Below are positions 27,401-35,900 of a stretch of 64,000 bases of DNA, piece by piece (the first letter of the stretch is position 1; each line of letters begins with the position of its first letter). The notes below the pieces were generated by a model, which saw only the letters and a program-made list of their open reading frames with translations, did not search any database and was not told the origin of the DNA. Source of the DNA: Chitinophaga sp. CF418 (GTDB lineage: Bacteria > Bacteroidota > Bacteroidia > Chitinophagales > Chitinophagaceae); assembly GCF_900142925.1 (NCBI RefSeq), contig NZ_FRCN01000001.1, positions 1,037,798 to 1,101,797 of the forward strand, in the 5' to 3' direction. The translations under genes were made by a program, and so were the position numbers.

Positions 27401-27882
27401 ATGGCCTCAGCCTGAACGCCAGCTATAAAGGATTTGACCTGAACGTGTTCGCACAGGGTGTACAGGGTAATAAACTGTTCAATGCACTGAAATACACCAA
27501 CATGAACCCCAGCATTGGTACCAACTACAACATGTTGAGCGGGATACTGAATGCATGGACTCCACAGAACACCAACACAGATGTTACCCGTATCATTTCT
27601 ACCGACAAGAATGGTAACTACGGTAATACTTCTGACTGGTATATTGAGAACGGTTCTTACCTGCGCATCAAGAACATCACCCTCGGCTATACTTTACCGG
27701 CCAACCTGACCAACCAGGCACATATCGGTGCAGTAAGATTATATGTAACTACCACCAACCTGTTCACCTTTACCAAATACACCGGTTATGATCCGGAAGT
27801 AGGTATGGACGAACTGGGCATCGATAAAGGCCGTTATCCACAGGCTAAGAACGTGCTGATTGGATTGAACGTTAATTTCTAA
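24481..27882 (+). CDS. SusC/RagA-type TonB-dependent outer-membrane transporter with STN domain
   Basis: This is a 1133-residue outer-membrane barrel. In order: signal peptide (to about residue 38, H-T-S-A-Q-A), STN signalling domain (about 51-116, Q-G-S-L-S-A-A-L-K-Q-L), carboxypeptidase-regulatory-like domain (about 133-195), plug (about 210-340, with V-V-V-G-Y-G-T-Q and V-Y-V-R-G-M-G), then the beta-barrel. The STN domain ties it to the upstream FecR/sigma pair. It is 8 bp from SusD. The substrate is not stated by the sequence; the downstream phosphodiesterase-phosphatase points to an organophosphate. Confidence 0.96.
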   Translation: MQKNTLHFSLRLRTAFLAGLALLVLASTAFASHTSAQALQKILQRFQVQQGSLSAALKQLESKAQISLAYDEAALQKIQVHANTYQKKSVISILQDLLSQSSLKFEEKYNTVLIYDSASIAAVNTLQPTEEKITLTGAVYDNNGPLIGATVMIKGSNNGTSTDASGHFKLSATANDNLVLVVSMIGFKTQEIAVGGQRNFQIVLAENSLNLNQLVVVGYGTQRKATVSGAVADVQLDKLSSRSLNSATEALQGKAPGVFIQNNGGDPTSNPAVYVRGMGGINGEQAIYVVDGSIYNGGPINPNDIESINVLKDASAAIYGARASGGVILITTKKGKEGAATVTLDAKTGWQFAAKKLDLLTAKQFADVENTAYAAAGIAPADAFNATKYPDGQITRTDWQDEIFRTGKVQDYNVGVKGGTEKSRYYMGFGYRRNEGILLNTHAERYTFRMNSDAQIKPWLKIGENLSFTYNNGNGANTTSPYTGAIFTALGYPRNITPYTSTGAFSGMPIAYAGSYGDLANPVAILTRMDNKVPVTNININPYAEVKLMKELVFRSNFSITKSFSDQKNFTTRALEIGKINTSNGLNENINNGTYLLSEQTLTYTKQFAGVHNITAVAGYTYQHDDDTYLYVSASAFGDERDAYRYFDNAGAWAKPQSGRSQSAIQSFLGRVNYDYKSKYLLTVLGRRDGSSRVAPQNRYQNYYSVSGGWVLTEEDFFHKNDVLSFAKLRASYGLLGNLASLPANAIDINLKSVNIYTGANGTQTTGLAEDALSNPNLTWANSRQINIGTDLAFFKNSLSITADYFIKNTEKMILLVDPPSTAGVSTGMYKNMGKARDKGFELGINYNGKIGKDFTFGVGATATAVKNKLLELEPGRNEVVSSTGVNVRSTLNPIVTRVGHQIYAYNVIRTAGIFQTQEEINNYVNKDGALIQPNAKPGDRKFIDQPDANGVRDGVINNNDRQVVGSPFPDFSYGLSLNASYKGFDLNVFAQGVQGNKLFNALKYTNMNPSIGTNYNMLSGILNAWTPQNTNTDVTRIISTDKNGNYGNTSDWYIENGSYLRIKNITLGYTLPANLTNQAHIGAVRLYVTTTNLFTFTKYTGYDPEVGMDELGIDKGRYPQAKNVLIGLNVNF

Positions 27883-27890
27883 TACACACA

Positions 27891-29417
27891 ATGACGACTA
27901 CAATGAAGCAATTAATAAAACATATCACCCTCTCCCTGGCAGGACTTTCCCTGCTGGCGGCCTGTAATAAAAAACTGGACATTACTCCCGAGGGAGCCCC
28001 CACTGCTGCCAACTTCTGGCAAACGGAAACAGACGCCATTGCCGGCGCCAACTCCATGTATAACCTGTTTGATGATGAAAACTTCTATGGTCGCGGCTAC
28101 TGGTGGTTTATCAACGCCAGCGATGATATGGTAACCGGGCGTGTGAAAGCCGAAGGCGACAATATCAAAAACTTCAACAGCAATTTCATTGGAGGTTCCT
28201 ATACAGAAGGACAATGGAGAATGAGATACATCGTGATCAAACGCGCTAATGATGTGATCATGCACGTTCCTTCCATTAACATGGATGAAAAGCTGAAGAA
28301 CCGTATTCTCGGGGAAGCATATTTCTTCAGTGGTCTTATGTATTTTGAACTGGGTTACACTTATGGCGATGCCCGTGCTGGTGTGCCTATCGTAAAACGT
28401 GATAGTCTTACCGGCGACCAACCTATTCCGCGTGTTGCGAACGTTAACATTGTATATGACTATGTAGAGAAGGAATTGTTAAAGGCGGCCTCCCTGCTGC
28501 CTTACTTCGACGAATATACCAACGACCTGTACGGCCGTCCGCATAAAACTGCTGCCTACGCATTCCTCAGCAAAATGTTCCTGTACAAAAAGGATTACGC
28601 CAATGCAGAGAAATATGCTGACTCAGTTATCCTCAGTGGTAAACATAAACTGCTGGACAACTTCGCAGATGTATTCACCATTGCCAACAACTGGACCAGC
28701 GAATATATCTGGTCAGTATACTCCAACTCACAGGGCCCAAGCGGCTGGGGCAGCATTTTGCCAGGCGTTATGCTGGAGAACAAAGGCTGGGGTAAATACA
28801 ATGGCTGGGGATATTATATGCCTACCAAAGAACTGTATGATTCCTACGAAGCTGGCGATAAAAGAAGGGAAGCAACTATCCTGAAACCAGGCGATCAATT
28901 CACCTTCTATGGAGAAGCAAGAACATATGCTTCTACCAACAGCTTGTCCGGTTACCAGTTCCGTAAATACATGGAGCCATTCTCCTATGCTGCCGGCGCT
29001 CACCTGAGCCCCAACGGAGACCATCCTACTACAGACCTGAACCTGCCACTGATCCGTTATGCGGAAGTACTGCTTATCAAAGCTGAAGCAGCATTAATGC
29101 AGGGTAAGAATGCAGATAAAGAGATCAATATGATCAGACATCGTGCAGGTCTGGCAGACGTAACCAATGCAGACATGACCGAGCTGAAAAAACAACGCCG
29201 TTCTGAGCTGGCTGGCGAATGGGCTAACCACCACTTCGACCTGGTACGCTGGGGTGATGCACAGGCTGCCTATGCTAAACCATTACACGGTTTCAGCGGC
29301 GCTGAAATATGGCCTGCACGTAACTTCAATCCTGCTATCCATAGTGTATGGCCGGTACCAAGAAGTGAAGTGACCAGCAGTAATGGTGTTGTAAAACAGA
29401 ACGCCGGCTGGGAATAA
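27891..29417 (+). CDS. SusD/RagB-family surface lipoprotein
   Basis: This 508-residue lipoprotein caps the SusC barrel and binds ligand. The lipobox is L-L-A-A-C. The ATG at 27903 (M-K-Q-L-I-K) and the one at 27891 are both possible; the former puts the lipidated Cys at residue 21. SusD hallmarks include the T-P-E-G start, N-W-T-S-E-Y-I-W-S-V-Y, P-L-I-R-Y-A-E-V-L-L-I-K-A-E-A and the C-terminal H-S-V-W-P-V-P-R. It follows SusC by 8 bp. Confidence 0.96.
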   Translation: MTTTMKQLIKHITLSLAGLSLLAACNKKLDITPEGAPTAANFWQTETDAIAGANSMYNLFDDENFYGRGYWWFINASDDMVTGRVKAEGDNIKNFNSNFIGGSYTEGQWRMRYIVIKRANDVIMHVPSINMDEKLKNRILGEAYFFSGLMYFELGYTYGDARAGVPIVKRDSLTGDQPIPRVANVNIVYDYVEKELLKAASLLPYFDEYTNDLYGRPHKTAAYAFLSKMFLYKKDYANAEKYADSVILSGKHKLLDNFADVFTIANNWTSEYIWSVYSNSQGPSGWGSILPGVMLENKGWGKYNGWGYYMPTKELYDSYEAGDKRREATILKPGDQFTFYGEARTYASTNSLSGYQFRKYMEPFSYAAGAHLSPNGDHPTTDLNLPLIRYAEVLLIKAEAALMQGKNADKEINMIRHRAGLADVTNADMTELKKQRRSELAGEWANHHFDLVRWGDAQAAYAKPLHGFSGAEIWPARNFNPAIHSVWPVPRSEVTSSNGVVKQNAGWE

Positions 29418-29434
29418 TATTTTTTCAATTTAAT

Positions 29435-29491
29435 AATTAGGAATTAAGGACCAGGAGTATTAATATTCCGGAACTTAATTCCTAATTTTTT
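29435..29491 (+). terminator. Long hairpin with T-tract between SusD and the esterase
   Basis: Perfect 14-bp arms (outer AATTAGGAATTAAG at 29435-29448 and its complement at 29474-29487) enclose a further self-complementary GGAGTATTAATATTCC. Five T residues follow. It probably stops or attenuates transcription after SusD, so the next gene may be expressed at a lower level. Confidence 0.7.
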
Positions 29492-29520
29492 AACTTCTAA
29501 TATTTAATCTTCGAGATCAC

Positions 29521-31344
29521 ATGCTTAGGTCTACCTTTCTTTCCCTCTCACTTTTCGCGGCCCTGACCGCGGGCGCTCAAACCAGTGCTTACACCACTTT
29601 GAGCGCGCATGCCCATAACGATTATGAGCATCCTATTCCTTTCCTGACAGCTTACTACCGTCATTATGGATCTATAGAGGCAGATGTTTTTGAGCGGAAC
29701 GGGCAATTGTTCGTAGCTCACAATGAAGAAAATATCCGCCCTGAACGTACCCTGGAGAAGCTTTATCTGCAGCCACTACAGGAGCAGGTGCACAAAAATG
29801 GGGGTACTGCTTTTAAAAATAGTAAGGACACTTTACAGCTGATGATCGATTTTAAGACCAGCGGTATACCTACCTTAAAAGCATTGACAAAAATACTGGA
29901 ACACTACCCGGAGATTACTAAAACGCCTACTATCGTCGTCACTATCAGCGGAGACCAGCCGGTTCCTGCACTGTGGGACCAGTATCCTTCCTACATCCAT
30001 TTTGATGGCAAGCGGGAATTGCAGTACACTGCGGCACAGGCAAAACGTATTCCTATGTTCAGCGTTGATGTGAAAACCTTCACTAACTGGAACGGGAAAG
30101 GGTTGATCGTGAAAACAGAAAGGGAAAAAATGCAGCACTGGATTGACAGTGTACATAATGCTGACAAGAAAGTACGCTTCTGGGGTACGGCAGATAATGT
30201 CAATACCTGGAAGACGCTGATGAACATGCGGGTTAATTACATAGGTACTGACCTTTTGGAAGATCTGGCTGCCTTCCTTACTGACAGAAAAAGCCTCGAA
30301 TATAACGGCACGGCCGCGCCGCATACACTCTATCCTGCCCGCTATGTGAACAATGACAGTCTTACCAAAGTTAATAATGTCATTCTCCTGATCGGTGATG
30401 GTATGGGACTGGCTCAGATCTATTCAGGATTCACAGGCAATCGCGGTCAGTTGAACCTCCTGCAGATGCGTAATATCGGGTTCTCCAAGACTTATTCTGC
30501 AGATAGTTATATCACTGATTCTGCCGGCGGCGGTACTGCTATGGCTACAGGGCATAAAACCAACAACCGTTACATTGGAGTGGATGCTACCGGTGTGCGT
30601 CTCAATCCTATCCCGGATATCATCGCGCCTAAAGGTTACAAGAGTGCTGTCATCAGCGCTGGCGATATTACTGATGCTACTCCTGCCGCCTTTTATGGTC
30701 ATGTACCGGAAAGAACACTGGAAGATACGATTGCGGCCGACTTTCTTTCCAGCCCTGTCAGCATTATGATCGGTGGTGGCGCCAAACACTTTAACCAACG
30801 TAAAGATGGTATGAATATACCTGCGCTGCTACAGGAGAAGGGATATGTGTTCAGCACGCGACTGGAAGATCTTGATACCTTACATGCTTCAAAATACCTT
30901 GTATTAGACAAACGGGCAGAACTTCCCATGCTGGCTGGCAGAGGAAAATTCCTTGTCCATGCGTTAGAAAAGAGCATTGTTACGCTGCGCCAGCAGTTCT
31001 TCATTATGGCGGAAGGAGCGCAGATTGATTATGGCGGGCATGTTAACAACCTGCCATACGTTGCAACTGAGATGATGGATTTTGATGAGGCGATCGGGGC
31101 GGCGATGAAATTTGCCGATGAGGATGGACATACGCTGGTGATCGTTACAGCGGATCATGAGACTGGCGGATTATCGTTGCTGGACGGGGATATATCTAAA
31201 GGATATGTTGATGGGCATTTTAGTAGTAATGATCATAGTGCGGTGATGGTGCCGGTATTTGCTTATGGACCGCATTCGCTGGATTTCAGAGGAGTGTATG
31301 AGAATACGGAGATATTTGAGAAGATTATTGCATTGTTGAAATGA
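29521..31344 (+). CDS. Secreted phosphodiesterase (GDPD/PI-PLC-like)-alkaline phosphatase fusion
   Basis: This is a 607-residue exported protein with a signal peptide (to about residue 20, T-A-G-A-Q). Residues about 27-265 form a PLC-like phosphodiesterase barrel (H-A-H-N-D-Y, then I-E-A-D-V-F, then V-A-H-N-E). Residues about 278-607 form an alkaline phosphatase: L-I-G-D-G-M-G, nucleophile S334 in T-D-S-A-G-G-G-T-A, E-G-A-Q-I-D-Y-G-G-H, T-A-D-H-E-T-G-G. The first domain should cut a phosphodiester and the second remove the exposed phosphate. Position after SusCD suggests it processes the imported ligand. Confidence 0.88.
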   Translation: MLRSTFLSLSLFAALTAGAQTSAYTTLSAHAHNDYEHPIPFLTAYYRHYGSIEADVFERNGQLFVAHNEENIRPERTLEKLYLQPLQEQVHKNGGTAFKNSKDTLQLMIDFKTSGIPTLKALTKILEHYPEITKTPTIVVTISGDQPVPALWDQYPSYIHFDGKRELQYTAAQAKRIPMFSVDVKTFTNWNGKGLIVKTEREKMQHWIDSVHNADKKVRFWGTADNVNTWKTLMNMRVNYIGTDLLEDLAAFLTDRKSLEYNGTAAPHTLYPARYVNNDSLTKVNNVILLIGDGMGLAQIYSGFTGNRGQLNLLQMRNIGFSKTYSADSYITDSAGGGTAMATGHKTNNRYIGVDATGVRLNPIPDIIAPKGYKSAVISAGDITDATPAAFYGHVPERTLEDTIAADFLSSPVSIMIGGGAKHFNQRKDGMNIPALLQEKGYVFSTRLEDLDTLHASKYLVLDKRAELPMLAGRGKFLVHALEKSIVTLRQQFFIMAEGAQIDYGGHVNNLPYVATEMMDFDEAIGAAMKFADEDGHTLVIVTADHETGGLSLLDGDISKGYVDGHFSSNDHSAVMVPVFAYGPHSLDFRGVYENTEIFEKIIALLK

Positions 31345-31350
31345 TGTCTT

Positions 31351-31580
31351 GCAGCGGTTTCAGGCTGGGAGCACTGGCTGTAGTTCTTTGTTATTGAGCG
31401 TTGGAGATTATTGCGCTGTTATTTTTTTGCGAAGAAAAACTTTCTGCAGCGGTTTCAGTTTAGGAGTACTGGTTGTAGTTCTTTGTTATTGAGAGTTGGA
31501 GATTATTGTGCTGTTATTTTTTTGCGAAGACAACCTTTCTGCAGCGGTTTCAGGCTGGGAGTACTGGCTGTAGTTCTTTG
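31351..31580. repeat. 95-bp tandem direct repeats, about 2.4 copies
   Basis: Copies begin at 31351, 31446 and 31541 with GCAGCGGTTTCAG. The first two run for the whole 95-bp period with few mismatches; the third stops after about 40 bases. No open frame spans them. Confidence 0.85.
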
Positions 31581-31702
31581 AAGTTCCTTATTATGGAACG
31601 TTGGAAGGTAGTTGAGCATTGGAGTATTATTAAACTCCCGTCAAGTGCATCAGCATACTTCAAACAACTAAGGCCAGTACTTCCCACCTGAAACCGTGCT
31701 GC
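31541..31702. repeat. Imperfect 45-bp inverted repeat built from the 95-bp unit
   Basis: The third repeat copy (31541-31583) is matched by its inverted, slightly diverged copy at 31658-31702, with about 74 bases between. The whole could fold into a long stem or be a miniature mobile element. Confidence 0.7.
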
Positions 31703-31932
31703 TTCCGGACGCAAAATGATAGTTAAACATCCGTCAATAATGTCTGGAACTAATATGTGATTTATCCCTATTCCTTTTATCTCTTACCATCTGTTTATTA
31801 CCATCTGTTTATTACCATCCGTTGCTTACCTTTTATCTCTATACCTAAAACCTATTATATCCATTTATATCCATTTATATCCATCCTGTTCCATTTTCTT
31901 AATGCTGCATCGCTGCATCCTTCTTTCGCTTT
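31703..31932. repeat. Intergenic stretch with 14-bp and 10-bp micro-repeats
   Basis: A 14-bp unit (TTACCATCTGTTTA) is repeated three times at 31784-31825. A 10-bp unit (TTATATCCAT) is repeated three times at 31855-31884. I see no gene or promoter in this stretch. Confidence 0.6.
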
Positions 31933-32988
31933 TTAGTCTTTCTTAAATCGTTCCAATATCCTTTTCCTGTCTCCGGCGTGGGCCTCCAGGTGTTTATAAA
32001 CGACCTTTCCTACATACTTACGTACATCATTTTTCAGGGGAGTCATGTCCAGTTTGTCTCTGTTGCTACCACCATACTCGAGTGGTTCGCCTTTGACAGA
32101 TGCCATCAATACCAATTGCCGGCCTACTTTCTTTCGGGAGGCCTTCAGCTCTACGCCTTCTTTTTCTCCTATTGCCTTAATTGCATCCTGCAGGCCTTTA
32201 AATACACCGTCTACCAGTGAACCGCCTGATTTGGTGCTGTCGTTGTTGGCAAAAGACCTGATGTAGGGTGCAGGATAATTAGTGTAGATATAATGATATC
32301 TGAAAATAATGTGATAGATGTAACCATTAATGGCAGTTTTTAACTCCATGGCCAGCCAGGAGTCTTTTTTGCCGTAGTCGTGTTTCTCCAGTACGTTGTT
32401 GAACAGTTCCTTTAATCCCTTTTTAAAATAGAAAACATTACGCTGCAGCTCTCCCCTGTTATCCACGCTGATGATCTTCAATCCGGCATTCAGGTATGCC
32501 AGCTGCTGGAACATAATGTTCATGGGTATGTAGGAGGCGTGGCTGTCTTTGAATATTTCTTCATCCAGCTGAAAATCCAGCTTGATGACATTTGTTTCTT
32601 CCGGAGAACTAAGTGCGGCAGAGAGTTCATAAGTGCCTGACTGGGCCGCCAGTACATGCCTGTCGGGGTTGGCCACTATCCTTAACAGGAACACATTGCT
32701 GACTCCTATCAGCATGCCGATCTTATAGTTTTTGGGAGATGTGACATGATGCAGTAATGCGATCTCATGCAACAGCTCGTCTGCTGACAGGCCGGATATT
32801 ACGATACTGATGTGATTGTCAGGATTGAAGGTAACCTCTATTGTGTGAATGCCGGTAACGCTCTCCAGGTACTCTGATATGACGCTCTTCAACAGCCGGC
32901 GGATGCCGTAGCTATTGGTCGTTCCCAGGTACATGACTGGTCTTTTCCTGATAGATTCAATAATACTAAGGCCTGGCCGTCCGTTCAT
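31933..32988 (-). CDS. GyrB/ParE-like protein lacking TOPRIM and key ATP-site residues
   Basis: This 351-residue protein starts like the topoisomerase ATPase subunit (I-R-K-R-P-V-M-Y-L-G-T-T, compare I-R-K-R-P-G-M-Y-I-G). From about residue 245 it resembles the transducer domain (S-F-A-N-N-D-S-T-K-S-G-G-S). The N-box D-N-S-I-D-E-A is not found at its place (S-V-I-S-E-Y-L-E-S). The Q-T-K loop reads S-N-R, and no glycine-rich ATP lid or TOPRIM domain is present. It is therefore probably not a topoisomerase. It lies just downstream of a two-component operon on the same strand, 34 bp after the regulator stop. Confidence 0.65.
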   Translation of the reverse strand: MNGRPGLSIIESIRKRPVMYLGTTNSYGIRRLLKSVISEYLESVTGIHTIEVTFNPDNHISIVISGLSADELLHEIALLHHVTSPKNYKIGMLIGVSNVFLLRIVANPDRHVLAAQSGTYELSAALSSPEETNVIKLDFQLDEEIFKDSHASYIPMNIMFQQLAYLNAGLKIISVDNRGELQRNVFYFKKGLKELFNNVLEKHDYGKKDSWLAMELKTAINGYIYHIIFRYHYIYTNYPAPYIRSFANNDSTKSGGSLVDGVFKGLQDAIKAIGEKEGVELKASRKKVGRQLVLMASVKGEPLEYGGSNRDKLDMTPLKNDVRKYVGKVVYKHLEAHAGDRKRILERFKKD

Positions 32989-33022
32989 ACATAAGCATTT
33001 TCTGCAAATTACTCCAATCGTT

Positions 33023-33682
33023 TCACAACACCACCAGATTGTTCTTTACTGCATACAATACCAGGCCAACTCGTGTGGATACATTCAGCTTTTTAAATAA
33101 GGCTTCCCTGTAACCATCTACTGTACGCTCGCTCACAAACATCTCTTTTGCAATGACCAGGTAACTTTTTTCACTACATGCCAATTGCATGAATTCCATT
33201 TCACGGTCGCTCAATTTTATAATGGCATTCAGTGGTGATTTCTCATCTACCAGGTGATGGATAGATTGCATCACTTTTCTTGTGACCAGGTCATTGTAAT
33301 AGTATCCCAGGGTAAAGACTTCATCAAATGCCTGCTTTAACTCGGCAGGTTCTGCATCTTTGAGGATGTAACCTTTCGCACCATGGCGGATCATTTTTAT
33401 GATCGCGGTCTCTGCATCCATGGTGCTCAATGCCAGTACTTTGATGTCAGGGTAGTTTATATGCAGCCATTCCGCAGAAGCGTAACCGTCCATATCAGGC
33501 ATATTGACGTCCAGTAGTACGATGTCGGGTAAGCGGTTTGGATCAATTCTATCGATCAGTTCCTTACCGTTAGCAGCCTCAAATAACACCTCGTAAGCAG
33601 GAAAGAGGTTGATCAGGATCGACAGTCCTTTACGGAACATGGTATGATCATCAACAATGGCGATATATTTTATTTCTGACAT
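33023..33682 (-). CDS. NarL/LuxR-type response regulator
   Basis: This 219-residue regulator has a receiver domain (D11-D12, phospho-acceptor D58 in L-L-D-V-N-M-P-D) and a C-terminal LuxR-type HTH (L-S-D-R-E-M-E-F-M-Q-L-A, then V-S-E-R-T-V-D-G-Y-R-E). It is the last of four same-strand genes, 15 bp after the kinase. Its targets are unknown; the GyrB-like gene downstream may be in the same transcript. Confidence 0.94.
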   Translation of the reverse strand: MSEIKYIAIVDDHTMFRKGLSILINLFPAYEVLFEAANGKELIDRIDPNRLPDIVLLDVNMPDMDGYASAEWLHINYPDIKVLALSTMDAETAIIKMIRHGAKGYILKDAEPAELKQAFDEVFTLGYYYNDLVTRKVMQSIHHLVDEKSPLNAIIKLSDREMEFMQLACSEKSYLVIAKEMFVSERTVDGYREALFKKLNVSTRVGLVLYAVKNNLVVL

Positions 33683-33697
33683 AAGATGCGGTTAAGT

Positions 33698-34483
33698 TCA
33701 TACATTGGGTATGGTGATGGTAATGGTCGTTCCTTTTCCGGCACTGCTGGTAATATTGGCAAGCCCTCCCAGTACCGCGGCTCTGCTGGTGATGTGTTGT
33801 AACCCTAATCCGTTCTTTCTGCTGAGGGCTTCTTCTACGTTGAAACCTGTGCCGTTATCGCAAATACTGACATATAGCAGATCTGTCATGTATTTACACG
33901 TAATAATCACTTCTGCTGCTGCAGCATGTTTGAGTACGTTCTGCAGGGCCTCCTGTATAATTCTGAAGAGAATTAGTTTTCCCTGTGCATCCATTGGTCT
34001 TTCCGTGCCTTCCAGGTGAAAAACCACATGAGTGGCTCCGCTCCTGTTGATCCGTTCTGCCTCCTGATCAATGTTACCGGCAAGGCTGAATAGCTGTACT
34101 CTTTCTGTGCTTAGTCCTTTGGCAATGTCCCGCAGGATGGTCATGGCTTGTCCTATTGTATCTTTTACTTCCCTGAGGCTATCCGGCGGTTGCTCCGCAC
34201 GCTGCTCCATGATATTTAACTGCACCTTGGCAAGGCTGAGCAGCTGCCCTACGTGGTCGTGCAATTCCTGGCTGATGTTATTAAAAGTTTCTTCCTGGAT
34301 CTCTAACGTGGATTGTAGCAGCTGTCTGTCAAAATCATGTTTCATCTGCAGCTTTTCGACCTCCACTTGTTGCTTCCGGTTGTTATATGCCCAGATCATT
34401 ATCAGAAATAAAATACCCAGAAACAGCAGAACTGCTATTACCGCAATGATGATGACGATGATCTGTTTATTTGCATCCTGCAT
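33698..34483 (-). CDS. HisKA_3 sensor histidine kinase (NarX/DesK-like)
   Basis: This 261-residue kinase has one N-terminal membrane helix (about residues 8-32), a coiled linker, and the HisKA_3 phospho-acceptor H75 in E-L-H-D-H-V-G-Q. The HATPase domain shows D-N-G-T-G-F and N-G-L-G-L-Q-H-I. It has no own sensor domain, so sensing may be done by the membrane protein whose 3' end it overlaps by 46 bp. The ATG at 34483 is preferred over an upstream TTG at 34507. Confidence 0.9.
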   Translation of the reverse strand: MQDANKQIIVIIIAVIAVLLFLGILFLIMIWAYNNRKQQVEVEKLQMKHDFDRQLLQSTLEIQEETFNNISQELHDHVGQLLSLAKVQLNIMEQRAEQPPDSLREVKDTIGQAMTILRDIAKGLSTERVQLFSLAGNIDQEAERINRSGATHVVFHLEGTERPMDAQGKLILFRIIQEALQNVLKHAAAAEVIITCKYMTDLLYVSICDNGTGFNVEEALSRKNGLGLQHITSRAAVLGGLANITSSAGKGTTITITIPNV

Positions 34484-35121
34484 AATATGAACGCCAGGCA
34501 GTAACAAGAATAGAGAATAATATTCACTACGGGTAAAATAGCGTGATACAGGCTATCCTTACCGATCACTATATGATTACTTCTGATATATTGCTGCAAT
34601 CCCAACAGCACTAAAGTAATGAGGCCAAACAGCAGATTGGCGGCACTGATCCAGAAATAAGGCGCTCTGAATATACTAACCAGCACATCGCCAGTAAAAG
34701 CCAATCGCAATAACACGAAACAAGAGAAAACAATATTAAGGATTTCAATCAAAACAACAGAAATATTGTTGAACTGGCCAGGACCTTGCAGAAAAATGTA
34801 ATTCAGGATGATAAACAACATGGATAAGACAGCAATTGACACATAAACGGGTTTCTCATTGCTTCTGATCTTCAGCATCTGACCATACAGGTAAAGATTT
34901 ATGGGAGTTGACAAAATAATATACCAGTTGTACATGGCATAGTTATGCGCCCAGCCGAATGCCCGGTAGTTACTCCCGGCCAGCTCAATAATGTTGGTGA
35001 GCAGCAGTAAAGGGATAAACAGCACAAGGTTACAGGCGTTAAGCCCCCTGTAGCAGATGATGGCTACGAGGAGGCTTAACAATTGAAAGTACTGAAAGTA
35101 ATCTATGAGCATAATTTTCAT
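34438..35121 (-). CDS. Multi-pass membrane protein, possible sensor partner of the kinase
   Basis: This 227-residue protein has six to seven predicted helices and no recognised domain. It overlaps both neighbours: its ATG shares a base with the upstream gene's stop (TAATG), and its end overlaps the kinase gene. Small membrane proteins of this sort often precede NarL-type kinases in Bacteroidota, so a sensing or signal-passing role is plausible. Function unknown. Confidence 0.6.
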   Translation of the reverse strand: MKIMLIDYFQYFQLLSLLVAIICYRGLNACNLVLFIPLLLLTNIIELAGSNYRAFGWAHNYAMYNWYIILSTPINLYLYGQMLKIRSNEKPVYVSIAVLSMLFIILNYIFLQGPGQFNNISVVLIEILNIVFSCFVLLRLAFTGDVLVSIFRAPYFWISAANLLFGLITLVLLGLQQYIRSNHIVIGKDSLYHAILPVVNIILYSCYCLAFILCRMQINRSSSSSLR

Positions 35122-35672
35122 TAAGGTTGGAGACTACCAAAATCATACACTTCTGAAGCTGCTCCGAGAATCTTTTTAGATGCATCCAACGCAACTGGTA
35201 CAATAAATACCGTAATGCGCCCCCTCTTATTTTCCCTCTCAGCTGGCGAAAATTCCAAATCAGGATCATCCAGAAAGCCATCAGTATAAAATCCAAACAT
35301 TAGCTTGGTTACTATTTTAACCGGTCCAGGCCCCTGTTCGTTTTCAAGAACACTATGCACATAATCTATCCAGCGAGCAAATGGAGTTCCCGAAAACTGT
35401 TCCGCTACTGTTATTTTACGGCTCCGGCCGAGAACAACATTTATATCTCCTTCTGTTTCTTCAAAACCATGCAATTTCATGACCGCAGAATATGCAAGGA
35501 TACATTGCTCAGCCTTTGAATAAGGAATTGGCTTGCCGATACTCGGCGGGTCCTCCCGGAATGACATTTTGGGAACCAGACGTGAGTCAATGTTGACAAT
35601 CTCGACGGGCCTTTTGACGGCGCTGATGGCTGGGGTCTCATTAATTTTGTAGATCTCTTTAATCGTTTCCAT
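35121..35672 (-). CDS. Soluble protein of unknown function, first gene of the two-component operon
   Basis: This 183-residue cytosolic protein has no signal peptide, membrane helix or motif I recognise. The ATG at 35672 (M-E-T-I-K-E-I-Y-K) is favoured over one 45 bp upstream because the extra residues are low in character. Its stop overlaps the next start (TAATG). Divergent from it, across the 57-bp minisatellite, is the caspase operon. Confidence 0.6.
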   Translation of the reverse strand: METIKEIYKINETPAISAVKRPVEIVNIDSRLVPKMSFREDPPSIGKPIPYSKAEQCILAYSAVMKLHGFEETEGDINVVLGRSRKITVAEQFSGTPFARWIDYVHSVLENEQGPGPVKIVTKLMFGFYTDGFLDDPDLEFSPAERENKRGRITVFIVPVALDASKKILGAASEVYDFGSLQP

Positions 35673-35847
35673 GTTGTGGGGTTTTAAATTGTGATTGAGG
35701 TTATTTGACAGGCACAATTTAGAACGCCTCTACGGATTTCCAACACGACTATAACAAATACGGGGAAAAGAAGTTTTACCTCGGGGAAAACACCCTTCAA
35801 CATCATATGAATTCCCGCCTTGCCAATAAGATGAAGGCCTGTACTTT

Positions 35848-35894
35848 GACCCCGTAGGGGTCATGTGTTTGTAGCCCCCCGTTTCAACGGGGGG
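35848..35894. repeat. REP-like double-hairpin element, copy A
   Basis: Stem GACCCC-gta-GGGGTC (35848-35862), a core TGTGTTTGTAGCCC (35864-35877), and stem CCCCCCGTT/AACGGGGGG (35875-35894). The same plan and core occur inverted at 43372-43440. Confidence 0.65.
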
Positions 35895-35900
35895 ACCAAA

